A stretch of DNA of 64,000 nt from Schizochytrium sp. TIO01 (GCA_004764695.1 SMSO01000035.1:2540001-2604000), one strand, 5' to 3'. Positions 46,310-63,230 are shown, numbered from the stretch's first letter. Numbers and translations are program-made. Notes: generated from the letters alone by a model not told the origin.

Positions 46310-48773
46310 GAGGTTTCAGTTTATGGCCCTGAGACCAAGTGCAGTTGTATTATAAGTTTCCAAAGTTGTGACTAGAGTAGTAATCAAACTCAGCAAAGTT
46401 CTACTTGACAAAGATCTTGGTATCCTTCTATTGGTTGAGCGCGAGCGTCAACTTGACAACATACCTTCCTGCAAACATATGTTAGCCACAATCCCAATCC
46501 CATCTAGGCTTTATTTCTAATACACGGCAAATCATCTCAAATTCAGCGTCTTAAAATCTGAAATTCACAGACGCCGCAAACTGATATGTAGGTACTTACA
46601 CAAATGCCTCAGGTAAGTGAATGTATACGGCCATCACCCCGGGCAATACCGGGGTTAGTAATGGCATGTTTTTCCTGGTTTTACTCAGTTTGAAACTTGA
46701 TTTAGTGTTTCCTTTTCCTTCTTCGGCCTTGGCATAATGAAATGAACTTTTGAGCAAGTGTCCCTCGAGCCATTACTTTAAGAATGTTAATTACCTGGTT
46801 GTTAGTTGTACCAACCACAAAAAAAAACGCACGTTCGCCCACAACTTAGCCATGATCATGCAAGTCGGAGACGTGGACATATTTTCTCTTTCGATGCTCA
46901 AGTAACGTGAAATCTCCAATAATATTATAATGTAGAGTCGCAATGTTCTGAGGTTACTTTTGGCAGTGAATCGAGAAAGGCTAGATTTCCTAGATCTCGT
47001 GTTGCTTAAGCTGCGATATCGTAAATGCACTGGTGCAGCCTTATCGACCCTTTTTTGTTCGATTCACATTTTTTGTTTCTAGAGCTCTTTCTACCAATGT
47101 TTAGCATTACCTTTTTTTAAAAATTAAAATAAGTAGACTATACAGGATGATTGCTTTTATTAATTTTTATTTTTAATAAGAGCAAAAAAACATATATATA
47201 CCTGTACATGTAATAGAAAATTAAGATGGATTTTTAGTCTCTAGAGGAACTTAAGTAGTGGATAGTTAGTACCTGGTTACTACTACTCCTATAGCGAATA
47301 CCTTCAAAAATTTTCTTCTACCTGCGTGCCGAAGACAGTACCTAGACTTCATTATAAACCTTTTGATGTTTCGCTCGCTGTTATCGTCCACAGTATTGTT
47401 CAGATCTCTACACCTGATTATTACCCTGAGACACCGAAGTACCCAGGTACTCTGCAGTAGTCCAGGTCGTCATCATCCAAGGATGATTCGACTAATATTG
47501 GCCGACTCCTCTCCAATTTTTTTTATTTTCCATGTTTCTGTTCTTTAAAACTAGAAGGAAGGGCGGTGGCTACATCATCTCGAACATGCTTTCCGAAATG
47601 TGGCCTTTGACCTTACGGCTTTTCAGCACAGAAGACGAACTCGAATCGTGTGGCACGTGACGGGCTGGTTAAATGGGATGTGAACGTGCCAGAGACTACA
47701 TTCATATTCATTATTAATTGGCTTCCGACATATTTTGTCCTGAGGTCATCGACTTTTCTTTCACACGACTATGCAGGGCGTAAGATATCCTACTTGGTGA
47801 CACACTTCCGAGAGCTACAGGGTAGGAGCTAAATCTTGCGAACTGTGCTCCCTGACCGACTAAAACGAAATTGGAATTCGAAATCATGACAAAGCGCGAG
47901 TCTTTAATGGAATGGGTTTCCTCATAGAGCTGAAGATGCTACCATGGTAGAGTGCAGATTGGTTGCCACATATTTCGAATGCAAGTTCTCCGTTTCATGG
48001 AGGCAATGGCTGACGCTAGGCTGGCTGCAAGCTGCTCTATGAGTTTAGGATAGAACAGAGCGTGGTAAGCTGAATTGTGTTTTTTATTCATGATGGTGTG
48101 CAAATGACACAAATGACAAATCGTACAACTTGAAGCTGCTATATCATTTTCAAGTTATAAATCCCGAGGTTCAAATCATGGTCTGTGCTCTCGCCTGCGC
48201 CAGTCTCAGATTAATTGGTTCTTTGGAGTTAAATGTAGGGGACTTTGAAGGAAGCCAAAAATACCATTTGCAGGAAGCACCGTACAGATACGGGCTTTTA
48301 CATCTCCCACCTCGCGTCGACAATCAGCATCTATGGCTAGAATTTCGCGATGGTGTATACCATGATTATTCTGAATTTCTTTGAGCAATCAAGACTGATA
48401 TTATGTATTAGGCAGTACTACTTGAAGAAGCATTGGCCGTGCCCAGGTCGACTTGAAAACAGAAGAAAACATATTTTTTTAATCTAGTAAAAACCAGCTC
48501 CTGCAGGTGAGTATTTTTTCTTTTCAAAGTAGGCCTTGTTGGAAACAAAAATAAACTGAAGGCAATTCTCAACTTGGGTCCCTCCCTCACAAGAAAGTAT
48601 TATCTCAGTTTTCATTAACCAAGAGTAGGTCGGTAGTCTACGGCTTGGCATGCGCATTGCTTTGGTCAAAGGATTCCATCAATACCCTAATACTCGAGAT
48701 TACAGCATAATCTCAACCTAAAGCAATCGTTACTTCTGGGCACTCGTCCGGTATTCGAATTAAACAACCTTAC
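46310..48773. other. Intergenic between sulfatases 3 and 4
   Basis: 2.5 kb, mostly AT-rich, with poly-A/T tracts near 47110-47190. One small open frame at 48178-48384 has a protein-like appearance (see findings); otherwise nothing is supported. Confidence 0.55.
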
Positions 48774-50891
48774 ATGCGACGTGCAAAGGGAATGCAGTCG
48801 TTATTAGAGATAAAAGCACCCCGTTTCTTACTGATAGTTTTGGCACTTGTAGCAAGCTTTGGTGAGGCAAATGCAGCACGGCCTCGCAATGTGGTCTTCT
48901 ACCTTGCAGACGATCTTGGAATTGGCATTGTAAACCAGCATGCACCGGAATGGAGTATCTTTGGCAACACCACGGTTATGGAGGGAATTCCAGTACCGAG
49001 ACGAATCCATACACCGACACTAGAGAAACTAGCATCTGAAGGCAAGCGTATGTTTCGATCGTATGTCTCAAGCTCCGTTTGCGCGCCTTCAAGGCACTCG
49101 CTACTAACTGGTGTACAAGCAGGTGTGGCGCCAATTCGCGGCAATGGATTTGGACCAGACAGTTCTACTGATGCAGACCTTGACCCCAACCGTACAACAA
49201 TTGGAGAGGTACTAAATGCAGCTGGATATCGCACAGGTGCTGTTGGCAAATGGGGTGTAGCTACAAACTCCACATCGTCCGGAAGTGCCTGCAAGCGCGG
49301 CTTTGAATACTTTTATGGAAAGTATACGCACAAAAGCATGGGAAACGCATTCCCTGCAGAGTTGTACAGTTGTACCTCTGATGACCCAGATAACGTAACG
49401 ACTCATCTGTTCCCAGAAAATGACGATGCTTCTGAAAGTTATTGTGTGGTAGCAAATGAAACTTTGACGCCGTCACCCTGCACGCATTTTGATGTGGCTG
49501 TGCGAGATGCTGCTTTATCATTTATTCGCCAAGTTGAAGAAGATACTAGACCCTTCTTTCTCTACTGGGCAACTTACGCAGGGCACACAGCATTGTATGA
49601 GCAAGAAAACAAGTTTGCCAATTGCGAAGACAAAACATACCCTGTAACGTCTTATGGTCGGTACACGGAAGAGTTAGTTTCAGAAACTGGTCGCTGCTCA
49701 AGTACAATTCGTGGTCTCATGGCTACAGCTGAGTACATCATGGATAAGGATCTTCAGCTCTTGCTTGCAACATTAGAGGAAGTTGGAGCAGATGAGAACA
49801 CAATGATTATCTTTGCTACAGACAACGGGCCTGGAAATGGCGCTTTTATGGACTCCGAATACGACCCCGATCGTGACCTCACAGCCTCAGGAGGTCTCAT
49901 TGGTGTCAAACGTCGCGTCCATGAAGGTGGCGTACGCAGTCCAACGATTGTTTGGTATCCTAAGAAGGTACCTGCAGGTACTCATTCCTACTTTCCTATC
50001 ATGCATTATGATTGGGCTTTGACCATTGCAGGCGCTGTTGGTATTTCAAGTGATAGCTCCTCTTTGGACTTGCTTAAGACCGACGGAGCTGGTGGTGTCG
50101 ATCTCTCAGATCTTTTATTTGCAGATGATGATAGCGGTGTTTCCAGTGAAACCAGACCATTTGCATACAGTGAAGTCTGTTTCGAATCTGCTGGTACCAA
50201 CTCAGCGAAGAAGGTGTGTCCACGTTATTGGGTGAGCGACATTGGTTGCGCGTTTGCGTATTATGACATGTCGAACTGGCCCAGTTCTATGTACAAATTG
50301 TTGCGACCTCAACCTCTTTATGATTTGGAGCTGTACGACATTGTTGCTGATCCGTTTGAGACTAATAATCTGGCACCAACTATGCAATCAACTGTAAATG
50401 CTTTGATGGCCGCTCGTGACGAAATACGTACACCATATTGCAGTGTGGAATCTGGTTATGATACCGAATGCTGGCCTGATCCATGCATGATCAATAGTAA
50501 AAAGAAGACTTGTAATGCGGACTCAAACTGCACGTGGTCAAGTAAGGAGTGTTTGACAGCAAACTGCACAGACCTTAGCACACGTAAGTCTGCTTGTGAA
50601 GAGCGCTCGGACTGCTACTATCAGTCTTTGCAGCGCTTGAAAACAGACCGCTGCATCGACTTGCAAGATACAATTGAAGAAACATATGAATATGCCTGCT
50701 CAAATGACCGAGTGACCTCAAAGAACATGTGCAAGAAGAACAAAATCTGTAGCTATTCGAAGTCATCTGGATGCGATTTGAGTACATGTAAAAGTGATTC
50801 CCACAAAAAGTCCGTTTGCAAAGCCCGCGAAGACTGTGTGTGGAATTCAAGTGCGAAGAGGAGCGAGAGATGTGAAGATGCAGCAGAGTAG
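48774..50891 (+). CDS. Secreted S1-type sulfatase with Cys-rich C-terminal module (sulfatase 4)
   Basis: Third tandem plus-strand copy; 705 residues from the ATG at 48774. A second in-frame ATG (48792) would equally supply the signal peptide, whose core is FLLIVLALVASF. The Asp pair is in NVVFYLADDLG, the formylglycine cysteine is C103 in SVCAPSRHSLLTG, and GKWG is followed by VATNSTSSGS exactly as in sulfatase 2. AGHT, ATDNG and KRRVHEGGVRSP are present. The Cys-rich tail has the same layout as sulfatases 2 and 3. Its N-terminal half resembles sulfatase 2 and its C-terminal half sulfatase 3, a mosaic discussed in the findings. Codon choice is more A/T-ending than in sulfatase 2. No intron. 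Probably secreted; substrate unknown. Confidence 0.92.
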   Translation: MRRAKGMQSLLEIKAPRFLLIVLALVASFGEANAARPRNVVFYLADDLGIGIVNQHAPEWSIFGNTTVMEGIPVPRRIHTPTLEKLASEGKRMFRSYVSSSVCAPSRHSLLTGVQAGVAPIRGNGFGPDSSTDADLDPNRTTIGEVLNAAGYRTGAVGKWGVATNSTSSGSACKRGFEYFYGKYTHKSMGNAFPAELYSCTSDDPDNVTTHLFPENDDASESYCVVANETLTPSPCTHFDVAVRDAALSFIRQVEEDTRPFFLYWATYAGHTALYEQENKFANCEDKTYPVTSYGRYTEELVSETGRCSSTIRGLMATAEYIMDKDLQLLLATLEEVGADENTMIIFATDNGPGNGAFMDSEYDPDRDLTASGGLIGVKRRVHEGGVRSPTIVWYPKKVPAGTHSYFPIMHYDWALTIAGAVGISSDSSSLDLLKTDGAGGVDLSDLLFADDDSGVSSETRPFAYSEVCFESAGTNSAKKVCPRYWVSDIGCAFAYYDMSNWPSSMYKLLRPQPLYDLELYDIVADPFETNNLAPTMQSTVNALMAARDEIRTPYCSVESGYDTECWPDPCMINSKKKTCNADSNCTWSSKECLTANCTDLSTRKSACEERSDCYYQSLQRLKTDRCIDLQDTIEETYEYACSNDRVTSKNMCKKNKICSYSKSSGCDLSTCKSDSHKKSVCKAREDCVWNSSAKRSERCEDAAE

Positions 50892-55941
<5,050 letters not shown>

Positions 55942-57039
55942 GCGAAAGAATCCATTGCACCATATAACGCAAGTTAACTCCACACATTAAATTACTACAC
56001 ATTATGAAGGGAAACATTGTGTCCCACGATGGACCTTTCAATTGCAATGCAATATTGTAAACCTTTTTTGGCTCAAATGAAATTGTTGTTTTTTTTTTCA
56101 GTTCCTTCTTCGTTTTGTTCGCGTTATAGTTGTTGCTTGCTTGCCTGCTTGTGCTTATCTTTTTCCATGCAAAGATTCCCCACCATTTTCGAAGTCGGGT
56201 ATTTATATGTTTCGATATGAAGATTGTAGGTGTTGTTTTAATCACAGCGTTTCGCTTGGAAGAGGCTATTTCGGGGTTGCAAAACACCAGGAATCCTGAG
56301 AGTTCTCTGCAATTGTTTTGTATATGAGGTTATGAGTAGAGACTTGGAATCGTTCATTCATATATTTGTCTCTCTTGCCGTGTGGATGGTTTTGTCTTTA
56401 ATATGGCGCTCTGAGTCGACAGTTCAGGAACACTGCTCCTTGCTTCAGATGTCAAGTGCCACTGCTCAGCACGAAATGTGGCGTACTTACCCATCAGAAC
56501 TAATGAAGTCAAATTTGTGCAAGTGAAATAGAAGTCTCTACTTCCCTCATCTCTGTAGTAGTAGTGATGTTAGTATTACTGACTAGTAATGATTGTCAGC
56601 GAGGAAAGTATCGGTGTCAGAGCAAAAGGAAGGGGAAAGTTGACTTGTTTCCGACAGAATATAAAAGCGAAAAGAACGAAAGAACAAACACGTACGTTTT
56701 TTGTATGCTCGTCGCAATTAGTTCGAGGTGGTCGTAGAATGGACGATCAATGGCTAGCAAGCAGGGACTTCAAGGAATTAGTTGTTTGCACACTCTCAAC
56801 ATTTACACTATTCATTTTTGATGATGACTGGCAGATTTCTTAAAGAGAGTCATAAAATTTAGGTCACTTGTTAATCTATTCTACAGGAGCTTGTGCTACG
56901 CCAGATGAGCGAGTCTGCGAAGCTAGATGAGAGATGTTTAAATGCGCTGTATTGTTTGTTCAATGCCCTTGAACAGAAGGAGGCTATATGTTCTGCTGAT
57001 AGTTAAAGTATTGATATGTGGGGCTGGGGAAAAGTCTAC
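55942..57039. other. 3' flank of beta-tubulin
   Basis: AT-rich, containing a short poly-T run at 56089-56099. Shared with the convergent small-peptide gene. No further gene supported. Confidence 0.55.
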
Positions 57040-57282
57040 TCATGCCTTCTTGCATTGGAACTCGCATGCAAGCACATCAAACTCTGGGTTGGTGGTACCT
57101 TCGTCTGTGCACGCGTTAAGGCAGTCAAGCCAAGCCTCGCTGCTGAAGTCCGTGGCAGACATGGTTTTGCGTGCACGCATGACTCTCGGCATGGACTCAC
57201 TACGAAGATGAGCTGCCTCGGCATTAAAGAGGCAAGCAGCCAGAAAGACAGTGAAAGCCAACAAGATGTTTTGGAGCTGCAT
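57040..57282 (-). CDS. Small secreted twin-CX3C peptide precursor
   Basis: An 80-residue open frame from the ATG at 57282 to the TGA at 57040. Residues 1-23 form a textbook signal peptide (hydrophobic ILLAFTVFLAACLF core, small residues AEA before the likely cleavage). A basic stretch follows (RVMRARK, 33-39) that could be a propeptide cleavage site. The last 30 residues contain exactly four cysteines (54, 58, 73, 77) in a CX3C-X14-CX3C arrangement, which predicts a disulfide-stapled helical hairpin. This spacing matches alpha-hairpinin-type secreted peptides and also the twin-CX3C of small TIM chaperones, but the signal peptide argues against TIM. No homologue is recognised. Upstream codons in the same frame are probably untranslated. 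Short length limits certainty. Confidence 0.6.
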   Translation of the reverse strand: MQLQNILLAFTVFLAACLFNAEAAHLRSESMPRVMRARKTMSATDFSSEAWLDCLNACTDEGTTNPEFDVLACEFQCKKA

Positions 57283-60200
57283 GATTCTTGATTTGATATT
57301 TGAATTCTCGTACGATACCAAGGTGTTGCTGGCTAGGAGTGTCCTCAAATTCTGCTCGTTTAGAAGCTGGTCTCGAGCACGTAAAAGGGCGCAAGCTCGA
57401 TAGATAGATTTCTAATCCAAAAGGTTTGATTGCAAGCTAGCAAACAACTTGATGTGCAAGAAGACGAGAGTGAACGTCTGAGCGATCGCAAGCAGACCAC
57501 ACGCCTTGAAGAACTCAGTTGCCTAGCCAGGAAGGGAGCTGCCCGCACGCAATGGACGAAGAGAAGAGTCTTAGAAGGCAAGCTTTTGAAAAACGAAGCC
57601 AACTAGTTCCAAAGGACGAGTCTCAACGAGTGTTTGCGAGTACGCAGGGGCCTCTGTTTGAGTTTGGGGTTTGCTTGCACAGCACTTGGGCTTGGCGACA
57701 GCAATTGGTTGGTAGATCTTTTGTTGACGGATAGTTGCCTAACGAATTGGGTGTTTGCAAGGTCAACTAATCAAATAATCCCCACGAGGTTTCTTTTTCT
57801 CTTTCTTTCTTCCTCTCTAGCTAGGCATTTTCCTTTAGGAAATTCTCAATGTTTCTCTACCTAGCGGTATCAGTATGGTTACTTCCCTTCTCCGCTTAAA
57901 AAAAAAAATAAAATGAATAAAACACTTTCTCACTCTCTGAGAACTTGAAAGTGAAATGGAAAAGAGAAACTTTCGTCTCCGAGCCTTCTGACTTAGTCTC
58001 CGCTAGAAAGATGCACATTAGCTGTGCAGACACCTCAAAGCACGCCTCCTAAACCTTGGACTTTGATGCCTGAATGCAAAGTGCTTTGCTTATTTGTTGG
58101 TCTGTTTGTTTGTTTGTTGGTTGGTTGGTTGGTTCAGGTTGTTTATTTTCTATTGTTGGCCAAGTCGTACATAGTTGTTCTTATTGAACGCAATGATCAA
58201 AGTTTCATACCTAAACAGAGACGGTGATCATTTTAGTTTAATATTGCTATCTAAAAATCTTTGTTTTCTTCAAAACAAATTAAAATAACAAACAAGGAAT
58301 AACTTCTACTTTTTCCTTTTTTTAGTTTCTTCAAAAAGGTAGGCGTCCTCATTGAACTCTCGTGAAGGCAGCCTCAGAGCCACAGTGAAGCGGCGACTTC
58401 TGACGAATCATTCTGCGGTGCTGCATTCAATTTCTGCAGAAGAACCCAACATCGCGAGGCTGAGCCCGGCTTCCATCGAGGCGGAGCTCTGTTTGCATCG
58501 AAGGAGACCCCGCAAAGAAAGAGAATCAAAGCCGCGATCTTTGGCCATTTCAATTTCAATGGGACTCCGTGCTAGAGGCTACCTCCCTTAAACTCTACTG
58601 CAGGTGCGGGAGCCGCGTTTTCTGCGACTGTGAGCTTGAACTTCGAAATGAAAATAATTTTTAAGAAATTTTTAATTCAAAAAAAGAAAAAAAGAAAAAG
58701 GAAAAAGGAAAAGGGACTTTCGTTTCGTCTCTTCACGGATATTAAAAAAAGGAATGCAGAAGTTGGCACCAGATACTTCATTAGCTCATCGCCTGTCTCA
58801 ATCCTGCAGCACCGGCCAAAGCAAAGCAGCGCCACTCCCGCTCCCACATCGCCCCCGTCCTCGCCCCGACAGGCTTCTTTGTCGGCCTCGATGGTCAAAC
58901 TGAGCGACCAAGCTTGATCGAAATCGATCTCCAACGAATCAGTTGCAAAGCGGTGGGTCTTTCTTTCAACAGGCAGGTCGACCAGGGCGGCGGCTCCTCT
59001 TATGGTTAACACTAGGACTAGGTAGCAGTAGTAAAGGTAAAGCAGGGCGTAGGAAAAATCAGTGCTATTTCTTTGTTGCTTTATTTCTTCGTTGCTTTTT
59101 TTCTTCTTTTTTTTCTGTCTTCCTTTCTTTGATCTCTGTTTGCTAATTTGCTTATTTATCGACGGGTTATCGACGGCTTCTGCATCGATTTGTGCGCAGG
59201 AATGGCAATACGGATGGATGTACCTAGATCATCACGTCAGAACTTGGAATTCGAATTCGCTCGTTGCATTTTGGCGAAGAAGGGATGGAGCTTTGTCCAA
59301 GAGAATGGTGGAACAGGAGGTGCCCAAATGTTACCCTCGTAGAAAAACAAGTTACGCTCGAGTTTGATTGATGCCTTGGCATTTATTTATTCATCCGAGT
59401 CCTCTTCCCTATCTTTTTATTTCAAAACAGGAACTATTCGCCAAACAGCGTTGAATAGCGGCTCTTGTTTGTTTTAATTCGCCAGGCCTACTCTAGGTTA
59501 TCTACTTCTATGCCAGCCGAAAGTCTTACTTATGGTAATCAATTCATACATAATACCTTTTATTGGAACCTCTTTTAACTTTCTTAAAAAAAATATATAT
59601 ATTTTTTTTTTTTATGTTTTGGAAATGGATAGATTGGATAGATAGAGCGAAAATAGAGTGTTTCTATGACTGATGAGAGGGTGAATTGGAAAGCTTAAGT
59701 TAGTGTGGGTAGTGAAGAGCGATCGGAGGCGGGGTGAAAAAACTCCTAATCGCATCTACGGCAAAGGCGTAGGAGAGGTCCGGTACGCACAGACTTGAGC
59801 CCGAATTTAAATCCTGTTTTATCTAATTTTAATGCCTTTCAATAAGAATATGTACACATGTATATATGTATATATGTATACATACATCTCTGAGAAGGAG
59901 TAGAAAAGGAAAGAGTGTCTGATATAATTACAAAAAGACAAGAAACGAGCGCATGCCTGAGCCCTCGCTCCCATTGGAGAGATGAGGCGCGTGGACAGTT
60001 TGGGCATCTGAACGGAATAAGTTGGCATGCGCAGCGTGCGGAGATTGCGGAGGTCAGGCGGAGAGACCTCTTTGCACAAGCCAGTGAAGGAAAGTTAAGA
60101 GCCTCCCGAACCTGGCTTGGCTCTGCAAGAAGACCAAGGCAAGTCGAGTTGCGAAGTTTAAGCGGGCTGACTGTCAAGATCAAGAAGAGTCAGGAAATCA

Positions 60201-60370
60201 AAAGACTGTATGCAAAGGGGAAAAGAGCGTAGTTCAAGTCCTTCGGAGATGATAGAGCCTTCTTCGTTGCGTCGACTTCGAAGTGGCAATAGCCAGACGC
60301 CTTCTTGCTAAGGCGTCCACCATAATGACACGTTTCCTTCTCCAAGTTTTGTGTATAATTCAGTTTTAAA
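57283..60370. other. Gene-poor spacer
   Basis: Contains a poly-A run at 57898-57910, a TTGT/TTGG-rich tract at 58098-58135, a purine-rich A/G tract at 58675-58715, a pyrimidine tract at 59075-59130 and an AT tract at 59585-59615. GC-rich islands at 58340-58600 and 59900-60240 carry no recognisable gene. Confidence 0.5.
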
Positions 60371-60389
60371 CATTGATTGATTGATTGAC

Positions 60390-60438
<49 letters not shown>

Positions 60439-60467
60439 CCTTCATTCATTCATTCATTCATTCATTG
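60371..60467. repeat. Compound (TTGA)n-(TTCA)n array
   Basis: Perfect GATT repeats switch to CATT repeats at about 60438, in the same order and strand as the array at 35929-36147. Confidence 0.95.
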
Positions 60468-62315
60468 ACACGTACCTTTAATCAATCAACCAAACTCGTA
60501 AATATATTCAAAACACCTCGCACAAACAACTTGACGAAGCTATCGTGCGTCCATCTGTTCGGCATTCTATTAGGTTGCCTGATTCCTGCAAGTATTAGGA
60601 CAGGTTTTCGCCAACTGCGATACAAAGAAGCATGAAATCCCTTTTCAAATTAAAAAATAAATACATATATATTAACAGAACTAACTCTTTGAGCTGTCTT
60701 TAGCATAGGTTCCATGAGGGGAGATCTAGCACGTGCAGGAGATCGCAACGAAAACTACCATCGGGCACCTGTAAAAGAGAAGCCCGCCGAGATGCATCTG
60801 GGTTTGGCTCTTCTCAAAGAAGCGAATGCCGCCAGAAGGTTTGCAAGTCATCAGGATGACATGATGTTTGGTTGAAAGGGTGATGAACAATAGTCCTCCC
60901 AAAAGCATGTCTGCCAGCAAAGGTCCGTCTATCCATTCATCCACTCATGTCCATCCATTTCTTGTACTCCATCAGTGCTACGATTAAATTAATTACCTAG
61001 ACACCCTGACGGCTCAAGATGGGCAATTCGGTCTACACCCACTCGCTCGATTCACGCGCCAGCCCATCAGGGAGAACCGACTTGTGCAAAATTAACTCGC
61101 TGGACATTCAAGGTTGCTGTGTACCTAGTCACCTCTATGAAGGCCGTGCTGCATCCTAAATGGCATACGCCCCTTTTTGATCAGGAGAGCGCGCCACAAC
61201 GATCTTACTCATCCACCTGCGGCAAGTTTCGACTGTTCTGCGGCTGCTACCAATCTTCCGGTGGACCATCGCTCGCTCGTAAGCATTCATGCATCTATCC
61301 ATCCAAGTTAATTTCGAACTGAGTTTGCAACTCGTGGTGATCTTGAAGTTGATCATGAGGATCGTTCTGTGAAACTTAGGCTTGTACAAAGAAAGTGAAA
61401 AGTACGCGCTGAAAAGGCGGTCCAATGAGTTTGCACACACGTGAAAAGTAGGAAATTGAACGTAAGAAAACACCGCAGTGCACCTGGACTCACGCTCGCA
61501 ATCTTAGAGCACGGTAGCCCGGAGCAGAACCAGACCCGCCAAAGAGCCCTGGCTGGAACAAGACTCGTGCCACATCAAGGAGCAGGAGCTCCAGCTCCTT
61601 GAGACGTCCGAATTACTTCTTCGGATTGACCAGGGGACATATGGCGGAGTTTTTAACATGTTTGTTAACTACTTCAGTTCATTTAAATTCATTTATTTGA
61701 GAGGGCCACTACTCCTCCTACTGGGAGTAGGCTAGCGAGCTGAGTTTTATGAACAACTTGAAATTAAACTCATTTGTTACCCACTCGTAATGAGAGTGCT
61801 AGTCAGGGTTTCTTTTTCTTTTCTTTCTTTCGTTCAAATTCATCCAAACTGCCGCTGGCGCTTTCCCTTTTCCATTCCTTTTACCCTTTCTATAAAATAA
61901 CTTAAAGAAGGCTTCCAAGTTCTGGACTTTAAAATTAAAATAACCTGGGATTTTTTTTCTTATTAACTATTCTTTTAAAATTAAAACTATAACTTGTTTT
62001 AATTTCAACCTCATGCTCGAAAGATACTAAAACTTGAAAGGCATAGCATTCTGTGATTCAATGACATCTTTAAGGTCTCCAGAACTGAAAACTGCAGCTG
62101 AAGTCCTACGAAGACGGCCGACCACATTTTGACCATTTCAGAGACACTGAAAAATGCAGACAGAGCATACACATATAGACAGGTACGCGAAAGTTAGCAC
62201 TTACGGAAAGTTAGCCCTTACGGTTTGATTCATGAAAGTTGGAGTCCATCAGCGAAAAAAGACACTGGTAACAATAACGCTAGGCACGCCATAGGCCTGC
62301 CTCAGAGAGCATGCT

Positions 62316-62346
62316 ACCTATCTATCTATCTATCTATCTATCTATC
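62316..62346. repeat. (CTAT)n microsatellite
   Basis: About seven tandem CTAT units. Confidence 0.9.
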
Positions 62347-62545
62347 CGCTCAACTGTAAGAGGAGAAAGAGGCTTCGTTCAAACATCCAATAAGACTCGA
62401 GAGACTCAGAGAGGGATTGACGAGAAAGCTGAAAAGCGGCTTGCTTGCGTGAGGCCGCTGGGGCTTTCGAGGATCAGGCAAACGATCGATCGAGACCAGA
62501 AAGGCATCGAAAACCTTCCCGGTTCTCCAAGATTTGGGGTTTCCC

Positions 62546-62581
62546 CATGATTGATGGATTGATTGATTGATTGATTGATTC
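62546..62581. repeat. (GATT)n microsatellite
   Basis: Short GATT array, the same unit as in the compound arrays at 36 and 60 kb but without the CATT half. Confidence 0.85.
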
Positions 62582-63229
62582 AGAATCGAAGCAAGGCAGG
62601 AAGCAAGGAAGGAAGGAAAGAAAGGTTGCCAAGATCGTTCACCGTTTCCCAGCAAACCGACGCCTGCCTCCTATGCAAAACCCTAACACTGCTAGCGACA
62701 AACAGGCTTTGCCTTCAGTCCTCTTTCCTGTCCTGCTTCAACTCCATATCTTATGAAGCGCCGTCACGAGAGAATAATGCGCTCCTAGGACGCACTAGCC
62801 AACAGCTAGGCAGCCTTAGGTAGAGGCTAGCAAGTCTTTTAGCAGACCGCGTGCCCCTCCCTGCTTACCCTAGCAGCGCCTAACTACCCCCTACTTGAGA
62901 CCTGCGCGTTGCTATGTATTGCGTGCACAAAGCCGCTCCTCAGGCTTTGTTGATGTTCTGTTCCACTGCCAGAGCATGTGTTTGGAACGGCCAATGGTCA
63001 ATCAATCATCAGTATTGATGTACGTGCGAATTGGCGGTCTGTCGGTTGGAGCCCTGGTCTTCCTTCGTTCGATCCACTGCAGAGGCTCGCGAGTCGGCTC
63101 CTCGAACCAGCTGCTGAAGAGCGCCGGGCATGGCCTGGGCCGCCTTTGAGAAGCCGGCGCCCGAGCCTCCGAAGCCTTTGGCACGCGTGGCCGCGGTTGC
63201 GTGTCTTGCGCTGCCAAGATAGCCTGTCG

Positions 63230-63230
<1 letters not shown>

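Noticed and set aside
48165-48190. GGTTCAAATC resembling a tRNA B box
   Set aside because: The flanking bases do not form a proper T stem (one mismatch) and no A box, anticodon arm or acceptor stem could be found upstream.
57040-57282. Small TIM chaperone (twin CX3C)
   Set aside because: Spacing fits, but a clear N-terminal secretory signal and the short flanking helices do not fit a mitochondrial intermembrane-space protein.
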